Below are positions 26,346-35,245 of a stretch of DNA of 45,662 bases, one piece after another. Positions within the stretch are counted from its first letter, which is position 1. Each line of letters begins with the position of its first letter. The position numbers were made by a program, and so were the translations under genes. Source of the DNA: Gammaproteobacteria bacterium Ga0077536 (GTDB taxonomy: Bacteria; Pseudomonadota; Gammaproteobacteria; Ga0077536); contig LNEL01000061.1 in NCBI GenBank assembly GCA_001464935.1, positions 1 to 45,662 of the forward strand, written 5' to 3'. The notes under the pieces were generated by a model, which made no database searches, was not told the DNA's origin, and saw only the letters and a list, made by a program, of their open reading frames with translations.

Positions 26346-26933
26346 ATGGCCGATGCGAAGCAGGAAGCTGCCCCGGGTGGCAGCAAGAAAAAGATGATCA
26401 TCATCATCGTCATCGCGGCGATCGTCGCGATCGGCGGCGCCGTCGGCGCGACCGTGATGCTGATGGGCGGCAAGGCTGACAAGGCCGAGACCGCGAAGAA
26501 GGACGGCGAGCACGGCGAGGAGAGCGCCGATGCCGAAGAAGGCGAGGACGGCGAAGAAGTCGCCGAAGGCGAGGAGGGCGAAGGGGGTGAAGGCCACGCC
26601 GCCGCGCCGGTCTACGTGCCGCTCGATCCGGCCTTCGTCGTCAACTTCCAGGACAAGAAGCACCGCACGAAATTCCTCAAGGCCGAGATCAGCGTCGTGG
26701 CGAAGACGCCGAAGGTCCAGGAAGCGATCACCGCGCACATGCCGGCGGTGCGCAACAGCATCGTGATGCTGCTGAGCCGCCAGGTCTACGAAGACCTGAT
26801 GTCGACCGAAGGCAAGGAGAAGCTGCGGACCGACGCACTCGACGAGGTCAAGGCGATCATGAAGAAGACCGCCGGCAAGAAGGTTGGCAAGGGCGTGGAG
26901 GATTTGTACTTCTCCAGCCTCGTGATGCAGTAG
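26346..26933 (+). CDS. fliL: Flagellar basal-body-associated protein FliL
   Basis: A 195-residue single-pass membrane protein that surrounds the stators near the motor. The TM helix is at residues 17-42. A strikingly acidic linker follows (about residues 52-82, mostly Glu, Asp and Gly). The periplasmic domain has Y-V-P-L-D-P-A-F-V-V-N-F and ends V-E-D-L-Y-F-S-S-L-V-M-Q, the typical FliL terminus. GGAGG stands before the ATG at 26346. Confidence 0.94.
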   Translation: MADAKQEAAPGGSKKKMIIIIVIAAIVAIGGAVGATVMLMGGKADKAETAKKDGEHGEESADAEEGEDGEEVAEGEEGEGGEGHAAAPVYVPLDPAFVVNFQDKKHRTKFLKAEISVVAKTPKVQEAITAHMPAVRNSIVMLLSRQVYEDLMSTEGKEKLRTDALDEVKAIMKKTAGKKVGKGVEDLYFSSLVMQ

Positions 26934-26955
26934 GCGACGAGCAGGACACCCAGCC

Positions 26956-27975
26956 ATGGCCAACAACGATCTGCTGTCACAGGACGAAATCGATGCGCTG
27001 CTGTCCGGCGTGGACAGCGGCGACGTCGACACCGCGCCCGACGAGGGCCTCGAGCCCGGCGGCGCGCGCGGCTACGACTTCGCCACGCAGGACCGCATCG
27101 TCCGCGGCCGCATGCCGACGCTCGAGATGATCAACGAGCGCTTCGCCCGCAACCTGCGCATCCGCCTGTTCAACATGCTGCGCCGCTCGCCCGTGATCTC
27201 GGTCGAGGGCATCCAGATGCTGAAGTTCGGCGAATACGTCCACACGCTGCTGATGCCGTCGAACCTGAACGTCATCAAGATCAAGCCGCTGCGCGGCTCC
27301 GCGCTCGTCGTGTGCAATCCGAAGCTGGTGTTCTCGCTCGTCGACTGCTTCTTCGGCGGGGACGGCCGCTTCCACACCAAGATCGAGGGTCGCGACTTCA
27401 CCGGCACCGAAATGCGCATCGTGCGCCGCCTCGTCGAAATGGTGTTCGAGTCGATGCACGAAGCCTGGGAGCCGGTGATGCCGGTGCAGTTCGAATACCA
27501 GGGGGCGGAGATCAACCCGCACTTCGCGAACATCGTCACGCCGAGCGAAGTCGTGGTGGTGTCGACCTTCCACATCGATCTCGAGGGCGGCGCGGGCTAC
27601 CTGCACGTGACGATGCCCTACGCGATGATCGAGCCGATTCGGGACATCCTCGATGCCGGCATCCAGAGCGATGTGGCGGAGAAGGACCACCGCTGGGCGC
27701 AGTTGCTGCAGGAAGAGGTCAAGCTCGCGCCGGTCGAAATCAGCACCACGCTCGCGACCGCCGAGGTCACGGTGCGCGACGTGCTCGAGTTCAAGCCCGG
27801 CGATGTACTGCCTCTGGACATGCCGGAGGCCCTGACGGCCTGCATCGATGAAGTGCCGATCTTCCGCGCCCGCTACGGCGTGTCGCGCGGCAACTATGCA
27901 TTGAAAGTCGTTGAGATGTTGCGGCATTCGGAATTGACGCCGCGCCATCTCGAATTCGGGGGACAGCAGACATGA
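26956..27975 (+). CDS. fliM: Flagellar motor switch protein FliM
   Basis: A 339-residue C-ring protein that binds phospho-CheY and reverses rotation. Its extreme N terminus holds the CheY-binding motif L-S-Q-D-E-I-D-A-L-L (residues 7-16). The CheC-like middle domain and the C-terminal SpoA domain (V-L-E-F-K-P-G-D-V-L-P-L-D) are complete. The stop overlaps fliN by four bases. The same type of acidic L-L motif recurs three times in the CheA of this window. Confidence 0.96.
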   Translation: MANNDLLSQDEIDALLSGVDSGDVDTAPDEGLEPGGARGYDFATQDRIVRGRMPTLEMINERFARNLRIRLFNMLRRSPVISVEGIQMLKFGEYVHTLLMPSNLNVIKIKPLRGSALVVCNPKLVFSLVDCFFGGDGRFHTKIEGRDFTGTEMRIVRRLVEMVFESMHEAWEPVMPVQFEYQGAEINPHFANIVTPSEVVVVSTFHIDLEGGAGYLHVTMPYAMIEPIRDILDAGIQSDVAEKDHRWAQLLQEEVKLAPVEISTTLATAEVTVRDVLEFKPGDVLPLDMPEALTACIDEVPIFRARYGVSRGNYALKVVEMLRHSELTPRHLEFGGQQT

Positions 27976-28385
27976 CAGAGCTCGACAACGGCGCCGGCGC
28001 CGAAGAAGACGACTGGGCGGCCGCCCTCGCAGAGCAGCGCTCGGTCGAGGCCGGCGGCGAGAACGTCGCCAAGGCCGCGTTCGAATCGTTTGCGCCGCCG
28101 GGCGGCGAGAGCGCCGGTCGGCCGACCGCGGATCTGGACCAGATCCTCGATATCCCGATCACGCTGTCGGTGGAAATCGGCAAGTCCAAGCTCAGCATCC
28201 GCAACCTGCTGCAGCTGAACCAGGGCTCGGTCGTCGAACTCGACCGTATGGCCGGCGAGCCGCTCGACGTGATGATCAACGGCACGCTCGTCGCGCACGG
28301 CGAGGTGGTCGTGATCAACGAGAAGTTCGGCATCCGGCTGACGGATGTCGTCAGTGCCCAGGAACGCGTGAAGAAGCTGCGCTGA
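27972..28385 (+). CDS. fliN: Flagellar motor switch protein FliN
   Basis: A 137-residue C-ring protein. After a variable acidic N-terminal region, the SpoA domain is clear: D-I-P-I-T-L-S-V-E-I-G near residue 59, L-L-Q-L-N-Q-G-S-V-V-E-L, and N-E-K-F-G-I-R-L-T-D-V. It pairs with FliM and docks FliH/FliI. It starts within the fliM stop. Confidence 0.96.
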   Translation: MTELDNGAGAEEDDWAAALAEQRSVEAGGENVAKAAFESFAPPGGESAGRPTADLDQILDIPITLSVEIGKSKLSIRNLLQLNQGSVVELDRMAGEPLDVMINGTLVAHGEVVVINEKFGIRLTDVVSAQERVKKLR

Positions 28386-28396
28386 GCGATCGCGAA

Positions 28397-28798
28397 ATGC
28401 ATGCCCGTACCGCCCTTGCCGTGTTGAGCGCCGCCGCGCTGCTGCCCGCCGCTGCCATCGCCGGCGCGAGCCCGGCGGCCGAGCCGGTCGGCCTGTCGAA
28501 GGCCGTGCAGGTGATAGGTGCCCTGGGGCTGGTGCTGGTGCTGATCTTCGGGCTCGCGATCGCCGCGCAGCGCATGCGGCTCGGCCGCGGTACGAGCGGC
28601 AAACACCTGCGGGTGGTCGACGCGCTGGCGCTCGGCGCGCGTGAACGGCTGCTGCTCGTCGAGGTGGCGGGCGAACGCGTGCTGCTCGGCGTGGCCGGTG
28701 GCCGCATCGAGCGGCTGCACGTGCTCGGCACGCCCGCGGGCGGGGATTTTCCGGCCATGCTGGACGCGGCGCTGACGCCCGGCACGCAGCCCTCGTGA
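28397..28798 (+). CDS. fliO: Flagellar biosynthetic protein FliO
   Basis: A 133-residue protein with an N-terminal signal-like helix (residues 4-23) and one strong TM helix (about 37-56), followed by L-R-V-V-D-A-L-A-L-G-x-R-E-R-L-L-L-V-E-V, the recognisable FliO cytoplasmic segment. It assists assembly of the FliP ring. It lies between fliN and fliP with a four-base overlap onto the fliP GTG. Confidence 0.9.
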   Translation: MHARTALAVLSAAALLPAAAIAGASPAAEPVGLSKAVQVIGALGLVLVLIFGLAIAAQRMRLGRGTSGKHLRVVDALALGARERLLLVEVAGERVLLGVAGGRIERLHVLGTPAGGDFPAMLDAALTPGTQPS

Positions 28799-29538
28799 AC
28801 GCGCTGCTCCGCTGGCTGCCGCTGCTGGGCCTCCTGCTGATGGCGCCGGCCCACGCGCAACAGGGGCTCACCGCGATGTCGGTGACCACCGGCGCCGACG
28901 GCACCCAGACCTACACCCTGACGCTGCAGGTCCTGCTGCTGATGACGGCGCTGACCGTGCTGCCGTCCATCCTGCTCGCGATGACCTCCTTCACGCGCAT
29001 CATCATCGTGCTGGCGATCCTGCGTCAGGCGCTCGGCACCGCGCAGACGCCGTCGAGCCAGGTGCTGATCGCTTTGTCGCTGTTCATGACGGCTTTCATC
29101 ATGACGCCGGTGATCGACCGCATCCACGCCGAGGCGATCACGCCCTACATGAACGAATCGATGGGCTTCAGCGACGCGCTCGACAAGGCGCAGGGGCCGC
29201 TGCGCGAATTCATGCTCGCCCAGACGCGCGAATCGGATTTGAAGCTGTTCGCCGACCTCGCCGACACCGGGCCGATCGCCGAACCGGCGGCCACGCCGTT
29301 CACCATCCTCGTGCCGGCGTTCGTGACCAGCGAGCTGAAGACCGGATTCCAGATCGGCTTCCTGATTTTCCTGCCGTTTCTGATCATCGATCTCGTGGTC
29401 GCCAGCGTGCTGATGTCGATGGGCATGATGATGCTGTCACCCCTGATCATTTCGCTGCCGTTCAAGCTGATGCTGTTCGTGCTCGTCGACGGCTGGGCGC
29501 TGATCGTCGGCAGCCTCGCCGCCAGCTTCTACGCCTGA
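28795..29538 (+). CDS. fliP: Flagellar export gate protein FliP
   Basis: A 247-residue membrane protein of the export gate. It starts at the GTG at 28795, has a cleavable signal peptide ending near A-H-A-Q, then T-F-S-type family segments: M-T-S-F-T-R-I-I-I-V-L-x-I-L-R-Q-A-L-G-x-x-Q-x-P, L-F-M-T-A-F-I-M-T-P-V, and F-L-I-F-L-P-F-L-I-I-D-L-V-V-A-S-V-L-M-S-M-G-M-M near the end (given in short pieces). Normal length. Confidence 0.95.
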   Translation: MNALLRWLPLLGLLLMAPAHAQQGLTAMSVTTGADGTQTYTLTLQVLLLMTALTVLPSILLAMTSFTRIIIVLAILRQALGTAQTPSSQVLIALSLFMTAFIMTPVIDRIHAEAITPYMNESMGFSDALDKAQGPLREFMLAQTRESDLKLFADLADTGPIAEPAATPFTILVPAFVTSELKTGFQIGFLIFLPFLIIDLVVASVLMSMGMMMLSPLIISLPFKLMLFVLVDGWALIVGSLAASFYA

Positions 29539-29559
29539 CGCAGACCGGAGGACGCCTGC

Positions 29560-29832
29560 ATGATGACCCCGGAACTGATCGTCAACTTCGGCAGGCATGC
29601 GCTCGAAGTGACGCTGATCATGATGAGCCTGCTGTTGCTGCCGGCGCTCGCGGTCGGCCTGCTCGTCAGCATCGTGCAGGCGGCGACCCAGATCAATGAA
29701 ATGACGCTGAGCTTCATCCCGAAGCTGCTCGTCACGGCGGCTGCACTCGTTCTCGGGGGACCGTTCCTGCTGCGGGTCCTGACCGACTACACGATCACCC
29801 TGTTCGAATCCATTCCCGCGCTCGCCCACTGA
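29560..29832 (+). CDS. fliQ: Flagellar export gate protein FliQ
   Basis: A 90-residue protein with two hydrophobic hairpin helices. It contains P-A-L-A-V-G-L-L-V-S-I-V-Q-A-A-T-Q-I-N-E and L-S-F-I-P-K-L-L, the characteristic FliQ segments. CGGAGGAC is just before the ATG. It lies between fliP and fliR as usual. Confidence 0.95.
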   Translation: MMTPELIVNFGRHALEVTLIMMSLLLLPALAVGLLVSIVQAATQINEMTLSFIPKLLVTAAALVLGGPFLLRVLTDYTITLFESIPALAH

Positions 29833-29844
29833 CGGCGTCGGCGC

Positions 29845-30630
29845 GTGATCGAGCTCACCGAAAGCGAACTGTTGGGGTGGCTTGCCGCGTGGCTGTGGCC
29901 GTTCCTGCGCATCAGCGCGTTCGTGCTGGCGGCACCGGTCATCGGCACGCGTTCGGTGCCGGCGCGCGTGCGGATAGTCTTCGCGATGGGCCTGACCGTG
30001 GTGCTGGCACCGCTGGCGGCGACGCAGACGCTGCCGGTCGCGGCGCTGCTGAGCGCCGACGGCCTGCTGATTGCCGTGCACCAGGTCTTCATCGGCGCCG
30101 GGCTCGGCCTCGTGTTGCGGATGGTGTTCCTGGTGCTCGAATTCGCCGGCCAGATCATTGCCCAGCAGATGGGCCTCGGCTTCGCTGCGATGATCGACCC
30201 GTCATCGGGTTCGCAGGTGCCGGTCATCTCCCAGTTCTACGTGATTCTCGGCACCCTGATGTTCTTTGCGTTCGATGCCCATCTGAAGCTCATCGAACTG
30301 CTCGCTGACAGTTTCGAACTGATGCCGATCGCGGGGACGAGCTTCACGGTCGCCGGGCTGGACCGGGTGATTGCCTGGTCCGGCGAACTGCTCGGCTTCG
30401 GGGTGCTGGTGATGCTGCCGGTCATTGCCTCCCTGCAGGTGGTCAATCTCGCGTTCGGCGTGATGGCCCGTTCGGCGCCGCAGCTGAACATCCTCGCCGT
30501 CGGGTTTCCGGTGATGATTCTGTTCGGCGCGGTGATGATCGTGCTGACGCTGGGCATGTTGCCGGAACAGATGGAGACCCTGCTCGCCTCCGCGTTCGCC
30601 GCCGCCTACGAACTGTTGCAGGGGCGCTGA
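29845..30630 (+). CDS. fliR: Flagellar export gate protein FliR
   Basis: A 261-residue integral membrane protein of the gate with about six helices. R-I-S-A-F-V-L-A-A-P-V-I-G near residue 24, E-F-A-G-Q-I-I-A-Q-Q-M-G-L-G-F-A near 96 and N-L-A-F-G-V-M-A-R-S-A-P-Q-L-N near 197 are typical. It starts with GTG at 29845 and is followed three bases after its stop by flhB. Confidence 0.94.
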   Translation: MIELTESELLGWLAAWLWPFLRISAFVLAAPVIGTRSVPARVRIVFAMGLTVVLAPLAATQTLPVAALLSADGLLIAVHQVFIGAGLGLVLRMVFLVLEFAGQIIAQQMGLGFAAMIDPSSGSQVPVISQFYVILGTLMFFAFDAHLKLIELLADSFELMPIAGTSFTVAGLDRVIAWSGELLGFGVLVMLPVIASLQVVNLAFGVMARSAPQLNILAVGFPVMILFGAVMIVLTLGMLPEQMETLLASAFAAAYELLQGR

Positions 30631-30633
30631 ACG

Positions 30634-31764
30634 ATGGCACAGGAAGCGTCCGGCGGTCAGGAGAAAACAGAACAGGCCACAGCGAAGCGGCTGGACGAAG
30701 CGCGCGAGCGCGGTCAGATCGCGCGGTCGAGGGAACTGACGACGGTGCTGCTGCTGTTCGCGGCGGCCGGCGTGCTGTGGGGCGCGGGCGACGACGTCGT
30801 GGCGGTGCTCAGGCAGTCGATGCAGTCGAACTTCGATGTCAGCCGGCACCTGCGCTTGAATGACGCGGACGTGCTCGCGATCACCGGGCAGGTTCTGACG
30901 GATGTGCTGATCTGCCTGGCGCCGTTCCTCGGCGTGGCCGCCATCGCGTCAGTCGCCGGCAGCGTGGCGCTCGGGGGCTGGGCCTTCTCATCGGACGCGC
31001 TGGGCTTCAAATGGAACCGGATCGACCCACTCGCCGGCATCGGCCGCCTGGTGTCGATGCGCAGTCTGACGGAACTGCTGAAGGCGTTCGCCAAGTTCAT
31101 GCTGCTGCTGGGGTTCGGGCTGGTCGCAGTGTGGCACGAAGCGCCGGAGATCCTGGCGCTCGGGCGCATGCCGCTGGCCGCCGGCATCGCGGCCACGACG
31201 GCGCTGTCGTTCAAGGCGTTCCTGATCGTCAGCGGCGGCACGGTGCTGATCGCGCTGTTCGACGTGCCGTTTCAGAAATGGGACCACGCGCGGCAGCTGA
31301 AGATGACCCGCCAGGAGCTGCGCGAGGAGTCGAAGGAGAGCGACGGGTCGCCCGAAGTGAAGGCGAAGATTCGCGGCATGCAGCACGAACTCGCGCGGCG
31401 CCGGATGATGGAGCAGGTGCCGCTGGCGGACGTCGTCGTCACCAACCCGGAACACTATGCGGTGGCGCTGAAGTTCGACCCGGCGACGATGTCCGCGCCG
31501 CGGCTCGTCGCGAAGGGCGCCGATCGCGTCGCGCTGCGCATCCGCGAACTCGCGCGCGAGTCCGGGGTGACGGTGCTGGAGGCGCCGCCGCTGGCGCGCG
31601 CCGTCTATCACACGACCAAGCTCAATCACGAGATTCCGGCCGGCCTCTACGTCGCCGTCGCGCAGGTGCTCGCTTACGTCTTCCAGCTGAAGCGCCGCGA
31701 TCCGCTGCGGCCCGCGCCGCAACTCCCGGCCGAGCTGCCGATCCCGCCGGAACTGCGTTTCTGA
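30634..31764 (+). CDS. flhB: Flagellar export switch protein FlhB
   Basis: A 376-residue protein with four TM helices and a cytoplasmic domain that self-cleaves to switch export from rod/hook to filament subunits. It begins with the conserved E-K-T-E-Q-A-T-x-K-R-L-D-E-A-R-E-x-G. The cleavage motif, usually N-P-T-H, reads N-P-E-H here (residues 271-274). The essential Asn and Pro are kept. The C-terminal tail is proline-rich. The following 64 bases before flhA contain no clear signal. Confidence 0.94.
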   Translation: MAQEASGGQEKTEQATAKRLDEARERGQIARSRELTTVLLLFAAAGVLWGAGDDVVAVLRQSMQSNFDVSRHLRLNDADVLAITGQVLTDVLICLAPFLGVAAIASVAGSVALGGWAFSSDALGFKWNRIDPLAGIGRLVSMRSLTELLKAFAKFMLLLGFGLVAVWHEAPEILALGRMPLAAGIAATTALSFKAFLIVSGGTVLIALFDVPFQKWDHARQLKMTRQELREESKESDGSPEVKAKIRGMQHELARRRMMEQVPLADVVVTNPEHYAVALKFDPATMSAPRLVAKGADRVALRIRELARESGVTVLEAPPLARAVYHTTKLNHEIPAGLYVAVAQVLAYVFQLKRRDPLRPAPQLPAELPIPPELRF

Positions 31765-31828
31765 GAACACGACCACCGATGAACTGCCACCCATGACCAC
31801 TGGCGCACCACAGGAACAGGACTGATCC

Positions 31829-33940
31829 ATGGCTACCCTGGCGAACGGCTACTCGAGCCGCATGCTGCTCAATACGGTGATCCGCAACGGCGTCGGCATT
31901 CCGCTGATGCTGATTTCACTGCTGGCGATGATGGTGCTGCCGCTGCCGCCGCTGCTGCTGGACGTGCTGTTCACCTTCAACATCTCGCTGTCGATCGTGA
32001 TCCTGCTCGCCGGCATCTACAGCCGCCGGCCGCTGGATTTCGCCGCGTTTCCGACGGTGCTGCTCGTCGCGACGCTGCTGCGCCTGGCGCTGAACATCGC
32101 TTCGACGCGCGTCGTGCTCCTGCACGGCCATCTGGGGCCGCAGGCGGCGGGCGAGGTCATTCACGCGTTCGGCGATTTCGTCATCGGCGGCAACTATGCC
32201 GTCGGTTTCGTGGTGTTCACGATTCTCGTCATCATCAATTTCGTCGTCGTCACCAAGGGCGCCGGCCGCATCTCCGAAGTCAGCGCGCGGTTCACCCTGG
32301 ATGCCATGCCGGGCAAGCAGATGGCGATCGACGCCGACCTGAACGCCGGCGTGATCACCCAGGAAGAAGCCAAGAAGCGCCGCGCCGAGGTGTCGCAGGA
32401 GGCTGATTTCTACGGCGCGATGGACGGTGCCGGCAAGTTCGTGCGCGGTGACGCGATCGCCGGCATCCTGATCGTGGTGATCAATATCATCGGCGGCTTC
32501 GTGATCGGCGTCGTCCAGCACGACATGGCGATGTCGGAGTCGGTGCGGGTGTTCACGCTGCTGACGATCGGTGACGGCCTGGTGGCGCAGATTCCGGGCC
32601 TGATGCTGTCGGTCGCCTCGGCGATCATGGTCACCCGCGTGTCCGGCGAGTCGGACATGGGGCAGCAGATCTCCAGCCAGCTGTTCGAAGACCCGAAAGC
32701 GCTTGCGATCACCGCGGCCATCCTCGGACTGATGGGTGTGATCCCCGGCATGCCGAACCTCGCGTTCCTGACGATGGCCGGCGCCGCCGGCTACGGCGCC
32801 TACGTCATCCATCAGCGGCGGCAGTTGCGCGCCGTGGCACCGGTCGAGGCGCCGCCGCCGCCGCCGCCGATGGAGAACCGGGAACTCTCCTGGGACGACG
32901 TCCAGCCGATCGACGCGCTGGGTCTCGAAGTCGGCTACAAGCTGATCCCGCTCGTCGACCGCAACCAGAACGGGGAACTGCTGGGCCGCCTGCGCGGCGT
33001 GCGCAAGAAGCTGTCGCAGGAGCTCGGTTTCCTGGTGCCGTCGGTGCACATCCGTGACGACCTGCAGCTCAAGGCTGACGAATACCGGATTTCCATCCAG
33101 GGCGCGGCGGTCGGGCAGGGCAAGGTGTACGCGAACCGCAAGCTGGCCCTCGATTCGGGTCAGGCGAATGGTCAGCTTCGTGGCGAATCCGTCAAGGATC
33201 CGGTGTTTGGTCTGAACGCGGTCTGGATCGCCGAGGACCAGGAGGACCGCGCGGTGCAGTCGAACTACACCGTCGTCGACGCGAGCACGGTCATCGCGAC
33301 CCACATGAGCCAGATCATCCAGGACCACGCCTACGAGCTGCTGGGTCACGACGAAGTCCAGAAGCTGCTGGACGGACTGGCGAAAACCAGCCCCAGACTC
33401 GTCGAGGATGCGGTGCCGAAACTGGTGTCCCTCGGCACGGTGGTGCGGGTGATGCAGAACCTGCTGCGGGAGAGCGTGCCGATCCGCGATGTCAGGACCA
33501 TTCTCGAAGTCCTGGCGGATCGGGCGCCGAAGAGTCAAGACCCCGTCATCCTGACCGCCGCGGTCCGCGAATCGCTCGGTCGACTCATTGTTCAGCAAAT
33601 CAACGGCTTGGCCGAAGAACTGCCGGTCATCACGCTGGATTACTCACTGGAACAGATATTGCTTCGTTCAGTAGAGAGCGGAGCAGAGAACGGGGTCGCC
33701 ATCGAACCGAACCTTGCCAACCGCTTCGCACAGTCGCTGCGCGAGGCGCACGAGCGCCAGGAGATGAACGGACAGGCATCGGTGCTGCTGGTCCCCGGTT
33801 CACTCCGCGAGTTCCTGTCGCGATTCGTGCGGCACAGCGTGAAGGGGATGCACGTCATCAGCTTCAACGAAGTGCCAGACGACAAGCAGATCCGCATCGT
33901 CGCCTCCGTCGGCGACGGTACGGGTGAACGGCGCCGCTGA
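31829..33940 (+). CDS. flhA: Flagellar export gate protein FlhA
   Basis: A 703-residue membrane protein, the nonameric ring that receives cargo-chaperone complexes. Eight N-terminal helices include the F-x-P-T-V-L-L-V-A-T-L-L-R-L-A-L-N segment and the FHIPEP-like loop region K-G-A-G-R-I-S-E-V-S-A-R-F-T-L-D-A-M-P-G-K (split for brevity). A poly-proline run near residue 345 starts the linker to the complete cytoplasmic domain. Confidence 0.96.
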   Translation: MATLANGYSSRMLLNTVIRNGVGIPLMLISLLAMMVLPLPPLLLDVLFTFNISLSIVILLAGIYSRRPLDFAAFPTVLLVATLLRLALNIASTRVVLLHGHLGPQAAGEVIHAFGDFVIGGNYAVGFVVFTILVIINFVVVTKGAGRISEVSARFTLDAMPGKQMAIDADLNAGVITQEEAKKRRAEVSQEADFYGAMDGAGKFVRGDAIAGILIVVINIIGGFVIGVVQHDMAMSESVRVFTLLTIGDGLVAQIPGLMLSVASAIMVTRVSGESDMGQQISSQLFEDPKALAITAAILGLMGVIPGMPNLAFLTMAGAAGYGAYVIHQRRQLRAVAPVEAPPPPPPMENRELSWDDVQPIDALGLEVGYKLIPLVDRNQNGELLGRLRGVRKKLSQELGFLVPSVHIRDDLQLKADEYRISIQGAAVGQGKVYANRKLALDSGQANGQLRGESVKDPVFGLNAVWIAEDQEDRAVQSNYTVVDASTVIATHMSQIIQDHAYELLGHDEVQKLLDGLAKTSPRLVEDAVPKLVSLGTVVRVMQNLLRESVPIRDVRTILEVLADRAPKSQDPVILTAAVRESLGRLIVQQINGLAEELPVITLDYSLEQILLRSVESGAENGVAIEPNLANRFAQSLREAHERQEMNGQASVLLVPGSLREFLSRFVRHSVKGMHVISFNEVPDDKQIRIVASVGDGTGERRR

Positions 33941-33994
33941 CCGCGCGATGCGACAGGGCCCACCACACGCAGGCGTTGAACGAGGAAACCACGC

Positions 33995-35245
33995 ATGAAG
34001 GTGAGACGGTATTTCGCCGCCAATATGCGCAGCGCCCTGGAACTGGTGCGCCAGGAGCAGGGGCCGGACGTGCTGATCCTGTCGAACCGCAAGGTCGACG
34101 GCGGCGTCGAACTGCTGACGGCGGTCGGCGAAGCCGATCCGGAACTCATCGAGAAGTTCACGCCGCGTCCGGCCCGCGAGCGCCGCGCCGAAGAGCGCTA
34201 CGACGAACGCCGCGACGAAGCCCGCCACGAATCACTCGCCGCTGCCCCCGCGCCGCGCGACGTCCCGCGCAGCGTGCCGCCGCCGGCCCCGGCCCCGACG
34301 ATTCCCGACGGCGCGCTGTGGACGCGCCAGGAAACCATCGACCAGATGCAGCGCGAACTCGGCGCGCTGAAGCACCTGCTCGAAAACCAGTTGTCCGGCC
34401 TCGCCTGGAACGATTACTCGAGCCGCAGCCCCCTCGCCGCACGCCTGATGCGCGCGCTCGCCCAGTACGGCATTGCGCCGCGCCTGGCACGCAGCGTGAT
34501 CGCAGAGACCGCCGCGATCGGCGATTTCGACGAAGCCTGGCGGCAAGTCATCGCCGCCCTGCGGCAACGGATCACCTGCCTGTCCGATCCGGTCCTGCGT
34601 CACGGCGGCCACTTCGCGCTGTGCGGGCCGACCGGCGTCGGCAAGACCACGCTCGCGAGCAAGCTCGCCGGCCGCTATGCGCTGGCCCGCGGCAGTCACA
34701 CCGTCGCGCTGGTGTCGACCGATGAACAGCGGCTCGGCGCGCATCAGCAGTTGCGCACCTTCGGCCGGCTCGTCGGCATCACCGTGCGTTCGGTGCGCAG
34801 CTTCGAGGAACTGCCGGAGCAGCTCGCCGATCTGCACGACCGCGAGCTCGTGATCATCGACATGCCCGGCTTCGCGCCCACCGATCCGGCGTTCCGCCAG
34901 TCGCTGGCCACGCTGTACTGCCTGCCAACGCCGGTGGACACCTATCTGGTGATGTCGGCGAGCACCGATCACCAGTCGCTCGAGCGCATCGTCGGCGCGG
35001 CCGAGGGCCAGGCGCTGGCGGGTTGCTGCATCACCAAGCTCGACGAGGCCGCGACACTCGGGCCGGCGCTGTCGGCGATAGCCGAATCGCGCCTGCCGGT
35101 CGCGTATCTGTCGCAGGGCCAGCAGGTGCCCGACGACGTCGAGGCGGCAACGCCCGCGGCGTTGCTCGAACAGTTTCTGACGATGGGGAAGGCCAGTCCG
35201 GCAAGCGTCGAGCCGGCCTTCATGGAACAGGCGTTCGCGATATGA
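33995..35245 (+). CDS. flhF: Signal-recognition-particle-type GTPase FlhF (polar flagellar placement)
   Basis: A 416-residue protein that places the flagellum at the pole. The N terminus M-K-V-R-R-Y-F-A-A-N-M-R-x-A-L is typical. A disordered Arg/Pro-rich segment spans about residues 60-105. The NG domain has the G1 loop G-P-T-G-V-G-K-T-T, S-T-D-E-Q-R-L-G-A-H-Q-Q-L, a G3 that reads D-M-P-G rather than the common D-T-A-G, and T-K-L-D-E-A for base recognition. It overlaps fleN by four bases (ATGA). Confidence 0.94.
   Translation: MKVRRYFAANMRSALELVRQEQGPDVLILSNRKVDGGVELLTAVGEADPELIEKFTPRPARERRAEERYDERRDEARHESLAAAPAPRDVPRSVPPPAPAPTIPDGALWTRQETIDQMQRELGALKHLLENQLSGLAWNDYSSRSPLAARLMRALAQYGIAPRLARSVIAETAAIGDFDEAWRQVIAALRQRITCLSDPVLRHGGHFALCGPTGVGKTTLASKLAGRYALARGSHTVALVSTDEQRLGAHQQLRTFGRLVGITVRSVRSFEELPEQLADLHDRELVIIDMPGFAPTDPAFRQSLATLYCLPTPVDTYLVMSASTDHQSLERIVGAAEGQALAGCCITKLDEAATLGPALSAIAESRLPVAYLSQGQQVPDDVEAATPAALLEQFLTMGKASPASVEPAFMEQAFAI

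Noticed and set aside
31127..31142. Several TGGCAC(G) strings within genes (for example 31127, 34483, 37349, 39589) as sigma-54 sites.
   Set aside because: None has TTGC at the correct distance and all are inside coding sequence away from starts.
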